Positions 13,483 to 14,876 of a stretch of 14,876 nucleotides of DNA are shown in pieces. A model generated the notes under the pieces. The model searched no databases and had not been told where the DNA came from. It saw nothing but the letters and a program-made list of their open reading frames with translations. Where the stretch lies: the NCBI GenBank assembly GCA_003485715.1, contig DNIF01000199.1, forward strand, positions 14,264 through 29,139, given 5' to 3'. Positions within the stretch are counted from its first letter, which is position 1. Each line of letters starts with the position of its first letter. The DNA is from Gammaproteobacteria bacterium. Lineage in GTDB: Bacteria; Pseudomonadota; Gammaproteobacteria; UBA7966. The position numbers and the translations under genes are program-made.

Positions 13483-14876
13483 ATGAACGGCCTCGCCTAC
13501 GCTGCAGCCGCATTTCTCGCGGCGCTCCTCTCCGGCTGTGCCCAGCTAACCGCCCTCCATGAGCGGGACGGCGCGGCAGCCACAAGTCTGGCCCGCGAGG
13601 CGCTTGAGCACTCCGAACCCGCGCGTCTGCAACGGGATACCAGGCCAGCGCGACCGATCGTGGAAGAGCCTTTCCGGGTCGAGGGGACGCACGCTGACCT
13701 TTGGGAACGCCTGCGTGCCGGCTTCCGTCTGGACCCAGGCCCGGACGAGGGCGTGGCCGGCGAGCTGGCCTTCTACAGCGGCAACGGCGACTTCGTCCGG
13801 CGCGCGCTCGAACGGGGTCGCCCCTATCTGCACCACATCGTCGAGCGGCTCGACCGCCGCGGCCTGCCACTGGAGCTGGCATTGCTGCCCGTGGTCGAGA
13901 GCGCCTTCCAGCCGACCGCTTACTCCCGAGCCAAGGCGTCCGGCCTCTGGCAATTCATTCCGGCAACCGGCAAACGCTTCGGTCTGCCTCAGAACGGGCG
14001 CTACGACGGCCGGCGTGACGTGGTCGCCTCCACCGAGGCGGCCCTGGATTACCTGAGTGAACTGAATGCCCGCTTCGGGGGCGACTGGCCGCTTACCCTC
14101 GCGGCGTACAATTGGGGTGAGCGCAACGTGGAGCGCGCCATCGAGGCCAACCGCGAGGCCGGACGACCGACCGACTACTGGTCGCTCAAGGTGCCGCGCG
14201 AGACTCGCGCCTACGTCCCACGCCTGCTTGCGGTCGTGCGCATGCTCAAGGACCCGAAGCGATACGCGCTCAGCCTAGAGCCGCTGCCGAATCGTCCTTA
14301 CTTCGCCGCCGTGGAAGTCCCGCGGGACGTCCGCCTGGACGACGTCGCCCAGCAACTAGGGCTCAAGCCGGCCGAACTCGAACGCCTGAACCCGGGCTAC
14401 CATCGCGGCGTAACTGGTGGTGGTTCACACGCCATCGCCGTACCGGTGACTCATGTCCCGGCGCTGCTTTCCCACATGGACTCGCTGTCTGTTGCGAAGG
14501 TGGCGGTAGCCGCTGTCGAAGAGCGCGAGGAGACGCCTGCCCGGGACAGTTACCGCGTCCGCAAAGGCGACACGCTGGGCGGCATTGCCGGGCGCTTCGG
14601 CGTGAACGCGGCCCAGATCCGACGCGCTAACGGGCTGGTCGGGAACACCATCCGCGCTGGGCAGCGCTTGTTCATCCCAGCCACGGGCAGCAAGGCCCGC
14701 TCGCCTGCAGTCGAGACACGCGTCGCCTCCCAGGGCTTCCGCGGAGGCAAACGTGGGGTACCCGCCGAGGCGCGTCTGCACACGGTGGCCCGCGGCGACA
14801 CCTTGTGGCATGTATCACGTCGCTACCAGATGCCGATCGAGGACCTCGCGGCGCTCAACGGCCTGGCCCGCTCGGC
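13483..14876 (+). CDS. mltD: Membrane-bound lytic transglycosylase D (cut by window end)
   Basis: Outer-membrane lipoprotein that cleaves peptidoglycan glycan strands to 1,6-anhydromuramyl ends. The first 464 codons are present with no stop. A short signal peptide ends in the lipobox LLSGC (Cys19). The family 1 lytic transglycosylase domain spans about 105-265, with catalytic E139 in LPVVESAFQPTAYSRAKASG, then GLWQFIPATG and LAAYNWGERNVERAI. A degenerate LysM-like segment follows at about 272-303. Clear LysM repeats are at about 357-399 (YRVRKGDTLGGIAGRFGV) and from 433 to the edge (HTVARGDTLWHVSRRY). The n-region MNGLAYAAAAF lacks the usual Lys/Arg. A TTG at 13447 would add 12 residues including RR, but that codon overlaps the likely -35 box. 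It lies downstream of gloB, a conserved pairing. Confidence 0.94.
   Translation, partial: MNGLAYAAAAFLAALLSGCAQLTALHERDGAAATSLAREALEHSEPARLQRDTRPARPIVEEPFRVEGTHADLWERLRAGFRLDPGPDEGVAGELAFYSGNGDFVRRALERGRPYLHHIVERLDRRGLPLELALLPVVESAFQPTAYSRAKASGLWQFIPATGKRFGLPQNGRYDGRRDVVASTEAALDYLSELNARFGGDWPLTLAAYNWGERNVERAIEANREAGRPTDYWSLKVPRETRAYVPRLLAVVRMLKDPKRYALSLEPLPNRPYFAAVEVPRDVRLDDVAQQLGLKPAELERLNPGYHRGVTGGGSHAIAVPVTHVPALLSHMDSLSVAKVAVAAVEEREETPARDSYRVRKGDTLGGIAGRFGVNAAQIRRANGLVGNTIRAGQRLFIPATGSKARSPAVETRVASQGFRGGKRGVPAEARLHTVARGDTLWHVSRRYQMPIEDLAALNGLARS

Overview
The window is a GC-rich piece of a gammaproteobacterial chromosome. Two gene orders support this: surE-pcm-nlpD (the block that normally leads into rpoS), and the block mltD-gloB-(yafS-type methyltransferase)-rnhA-dnaQ. 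The protein families are those of a free-living gammaproteobacterium. Family or genus cannot be settled from the sequence alone. No transposase, integrase, phage gene, CRISPR array, rRNA or tRNA was seen.

Left part (95-4875, all minus strand): a compact five-gene operon read argD-argF-surE-pcm-nlpD. Start and stop codons overlap at argD/argF (4 bp), surE/pcm (4 bp) and pcm/nlpD (1 bp), with a 29-bp gap between argF and surE. It joins two arginine-biosynthesis enzymes to a survival and repair module: nucleotidase SurE, isoaspartyl repair methyltransferase Pcm, and the amidase activator NlpD. A sigma70-like promoter and a 7-bp-arm inverted repeat lie in front of argD.

Middle (5053-6592): sodB (iron superoxide dismutase, minus) and grxD (monothiol CGFS glutaredoxin, plus) are divergent across a 360-bp gap. 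The grxD leader has two mutually exclusive hairpins. Beyond grxD lie a terminator-like hairpin and an 83-bp mobile-repeat-like element whose two ends are inverted copies, each itself a hairpin.

Right part (6593-14876): dnaQ (-), a GGDEF-EAL protein (+, called A here), rnhA (-), a second GGDEF-EAL protein (+, called B), a YafS-like SAM methyltransferase (-), gloB (+) and mltD (+, cut by the window end). The housekeeping genes form a widely conserved neighbourhood. What is unusual is that two paralogous cyclic-di-GMP proteins sit in it, alternating with the housekeeping genes and on the opposite strand to the genes beside them. Their active sites have decayed in opposite directions. A keeps a plausible cyclase site (AGDEF with an RxxD inhibitory site) but has a damaged EAL site. 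B has lost cyclase residues (AGDQF, no RxxD) but keeps an intact EAL site. They share an N-terminal coiled coil, so a cyclase/phosphodiesterase pair is the most interesting hypothesis in this otherwise housekeeping window.
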